From Flavobacterium anhuiense (lineage in GTDB: Bacteria > Bacteroidota > Bacteroidia > Flavobacteriales > Flavobacteriaceae): a stretch of DNA of 64,000 nucleotides. Position numbers and translations under genes: made by a program. Every line of letters starts with the position of its first letter. Within the stretch, counting starts at the first letter, position 1. The stretch covers positions 186,001 through 250,000 of the forward strand of contig NZ_JUIV01000005.1 in the NCBI RefSeq assembly GCF_004151235.1, given 5' to 3'. Below are positions 62,209 through 64,000 of the stretch, in pieces. The notes under the pieces were generated by a model. The model was not told the DNA's origin and did no database searches. It worked only from the letters and a program-made list of their open reading frames with translations.

Positions 62209-62970
62209 TTAAACGATTTTCGTAAAAGGAATCTCATCCTTCAACGCCTTTAAAATAAAATTATCATTCAATCCATTTACGATCCAGGTTTCGATGTTGG
62301 CTGCTTTTGAAATTGCAGCTGCTTCTATTTTAGATTGCATTCCTCCTGTTCCATGTGATGATTTTGATTCACCAATTTCTTTTTCGAGCGATTTTAAATC
62401 ATTTACCAATTTGATTGTTTCCGGAACTTCATCGTGAATCGAATTCTTTGTATAAATTCCATTTGTATTGGTCGCAATTATCAGAATATCAACATTTAAA
62501 AGAACCGCTGTTAAAGCCGCTAATTTGTCGTTATCTCCAAACCGAATCTCATCTGTGGCAACGGTATCATTTTCATTGATAATCGGAATGTAATTGTTTT
62601 TAACCAATACATTAATGGTATTTACAATGTTTTTTTTGGTCTGTTCTTTTTCGAAATCAGAATAAGAAAGTAAACACTGCGAAGTATTTAATCCTAAATC
62701 TTTAAAGTTTTCATTGTAAATCCGCATTAAATGCGGCTGTCCAATTGAAGCCAAAGCCTGCTTTACAAAAACATCTTTATCTTGATTATCCAGCTTTACA
62801 AATTGCTTTGCAGCTGCAATTGCTCCTGAACTTACTATGATAAATTCGTATTCGTCATTTAAAGCTGCAATCTGTACTCCTAGGTCTTCAATCTTTCCCC
62901 GCGAAATATGATTGGTTTCTTTGGTTAAAGTATTACTTCCTATTTTTAATAAAATCCGTTTTTTTGCCAT
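62209..62970 (-). CDS. proB: Glutamate 5-kinase, PUA-less short form
   Basis: A 253-residue amino-acid kinase. 'KRILLKIGSNTLTKETNHIS' (phosphate loop), 'EFIIVSSGAIAAAKQF' and 'INENDTVATDEIRFGDNDKL' (glutamate site) are present; the C-terminal PUA domain of long bacterial ProB (about 360 residues) is absent, so this is the short form. It makes gamma-glutamyl phosphate for ProA. The gap to proA is about 100 bases and contains a repeat of the ctaagattctaag family. Confidence 0.92.
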   Translation of the reverse strand: MAKKRILLKIGSNTLTKETNHISRGKIEDLGVQIAALNDEYEFIIVSSGAIAAAKQFVKLDNQDKDVFVKQALASIGQPHLMRIYNENFKDLGLNTSQCLLSYSDFEKEQTKKNIVNTINVLVKNNYIPIINENDTVATDEIRFGDNDKLAALTAVLLNVDILIIATNTNGIYTKNSIHDEVPETIKLVNDLKSLEKEIGESKSSHGTGGMQSKIEAAAISKAANIETWIVNGLNDNFILKALKDEIPFTKIV

Positions 62971-62980
62971 TTCTTTAAAA

Positions 62981-63033
62981 GGTGCTAAGGCTCTAAGATG
63001 CTGAGATTCTAAGCTTTTCTTCTTAGAATTTTC
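62981..63033. repeat. ctaagattctaag-family repeat, copy 6 (proA-proB gap)
   Basis: 'ggtgctaaggctctaagatg' followed by 'ctgagattctaag' and 'cttcttagaattttc'; an imperfect hairpin in the 100-base gap. Confidence 0.65.
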
Positions 63034-63070
63034 TAATTATCTAATTACCTCAATTTTCACATTATCTCAA

Positions 63071-64000
63071 TTACCTAATCTGTCCTTCTCCGTACACGTA
63101 CCATTTGTTTGTTACCAAATGCTGCAAACCAATTGGTCCGCGTTGATGCAATTTATCAGTACTTATCGCTAATTCTCCTCCTAAACCAAATTCTCCGCCG
63201 TCTGTAAAACGGGTTGAAGCATTTTGGTAAACTGCTGCGGCATCAATTGATTCCATAAACTGCTGTGCGGTTTCGTCATCTCTGGTAATAATTGCTGCAG
63301 AATGTCCTCCGCAGTATTTATTAATCATATCAATGGCGTGATCTTGAGAATCAATGGTTCCAATTACGATTTTATAATCTAAAAACTCTTCGTACCAAAT
63401 ATCTTCATTTTGAAGTGTTTTAGTATTTTCGAAATTTGCTAATGATTTATCTACAATAACTTCCACTTTTGATTCTACTAAAGCTTCGATTAACATTGCT
63501 GTAAAACCTTCAAAATTTGGAAGCTTAGAACTGATCAAAACTTTATCTAGTGCATTACAAGCCGAAATTTTAGCTGTTTTAGCATTTAAAATTACTTTTA
63601 AAGCCAAATCTGTATCTGCATCTTCATGAACGTAAACAAAATTATTCCCACGTCCGCTTACGATTACAGGACAAGTGGCATGCGCTTTTACAAATTCAAT
63701 TAGTTTTTCGCCTCCTCTTGGAACAATTAAATCGACTTTTTGAGTTGGTTTTTCTAAAAAAGCCTGTGTTTCTGTTCTGTTATAATTCAGATATTCCACC
63801 CAGTCTTTTGAAACTCCGTTTTCTTCTAAAGCTTTGTGCCAAAGACTTACGATTTTCAAGTTTGATTTTAAAGACTCTTTTCCGCCTTTTAATAAAATCT
63901 TATTTCCAGATTTAAAAGCGATTCCGCCCGCTTCGATTGTAACATCTGGACGAGATTCATAAATAATTAAAATCGTTCCGAAAGCGGCGGTTTTATTTAC
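63071..64000 (-). CDS. proA: Gamma-glutamyl phosphate reductase, 5' end outside window
   Basis: 310 codons are visible, truncated by the window edge, so the true start lies beyond 64,000. The in-frame part runs from 'VNKTAAFGTILIIYESRPDV' through 'SGNKILLKGGKESLKSNLK', 'VDLIVPRGG' and 'SGRGNNFVYVHEDADTDLAL' to the C-terminal 'GPIGLQHLVTNKWYVYGEGQ'. The catalytic cysteine lies in 'AKISACNALDKVL'. An internal methionine-like TTG at 63859 is not the start. It reduces gamma-glutamyl phosphate to the semialdehyde for proline synthesis. Confidence 0.9.
   Translation of the reverse strand, partial: VNKTAAFGTILIIYESRPDVTIEAGGIAFKSGNKILLKGGKESLKSNLKIVSLWHKALEENGVSKDWVEYLNYNRTETQAFLEKPTQKVDLIVPRGGEKLIEFVKAHATCPVIVSGRGNNFVYVHEDADTDLALKVILNAKTAKISACNALDKVLISSKLPNFEGFTAMLIEALVESKVEVIVDKSLANFENTKTLQNEDIWYEEFLDYKIVIGTIDSQDHAIDMINKYCGGHSAAIITRDDETAQQFMESIDAAAVYQNASTRFTDGGEFGLGGELAISTDKLHQRGPIGLQHLVTNKWYVYGEGQIR

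Overview
This window is chromosomal DNA of a Bacteroidota, most likely a Flavobacterium. The evidence is AT-rich sequence, few Shine-Dalgarno sites, repeated TAnnTTTG promoter elements, a type IX secretion C-terminal domain on the pectate lyase, many SCN/SCS-type lipoproteins, a bacillithiol-linked YtxJ protein, and the local arg/pro biosynthetic gene order. I see no rRNA, tRNA, CRISPR array, insertion sequence, prophage or conjugative module. The right edge cuts proA.

Layout. 1-6.6 kb: DNA repair and stress genes (DUF72 and Nei/Fpg-like glycosylase; YciE/F ferritin-like protein; a very acidic protein; a 54-aa DUF1328 membrane protein; topoisomerase IB with a small SAP/Rho-N-like protein; a DUF4142 lipoprotein). 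6.8-9.6 kb: zinc alcohol dehydrogenase, cupin and AraC regulator. 9.7-22.7 kb: secreted carbohydrate enzymes (GH2, GH3, DUF1349), an acyltransferase, a thioredoxin-like protein, an ArsR/old-yellow-enzyme pair, and a membrane-spanning TPR/HTH regulator (DUF6377) upstream of GH3. 22.8-31.9 kb: acyl-CoA oxidase-like dehydrogenase, EamA exporter divergent from a MocR regulator, bestrophin, Usp protein and an OmpR/HAMP-kinase two-component pair. 32-43.8 kb: BamA-like barrel, aspartate ammonia-lyase, GMP reductase, MiaE, serine hydroxymethyltransferase divergent from fumarylacetoacetase, a secreted endonuclease/phosphatase-fold protein, agmatine deiminase. 44-57.5 kb: two envelope proteins, N-carbamoylputrescine amidase, DUF808, ClpB, YtxJ, paired DUF2157 membrane proteins, and a type IX secreted pectate lyase. 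57.6-64 kb: proA-proB-argF'-argB-argE-argH, all leftward, for proline and arginine synthesis by the acylated route.

Coupled functions: AguA (42.8 kb) and AguB (47.3 kb) together convert agmatine to putrescine. The arg/pro genes form one polycistron-like run. The glycosidases and pectate lyase point to plant polysaccharide use. The ArsR/ene-reductase pair looks like an electrophile-responsive unit.

The most distinctive feature is intergenic. Nearly every gap of 60-350 bp holds an imperfect or perfect inverted repeat from one of several recurring families (ctaagattctaag; ttcgacgaaggagaaatctcc; gccacgaattcacgaatt nested in ccacagatta; cccgatagytatcggg; cgttccgtaggaacg; aaacctaacaggttt). These often abut stop codons and even lie between successive genes of the arg run. 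A separate conserved-looking hairpin element lies at about 48,961-49,045. No clearly new multi-gene system was found. The best leads are these elements, a serine at the specificity position of ArgF', a start-site correction for the DUF6377 regulator, and several readable promoter/operator arrangements.
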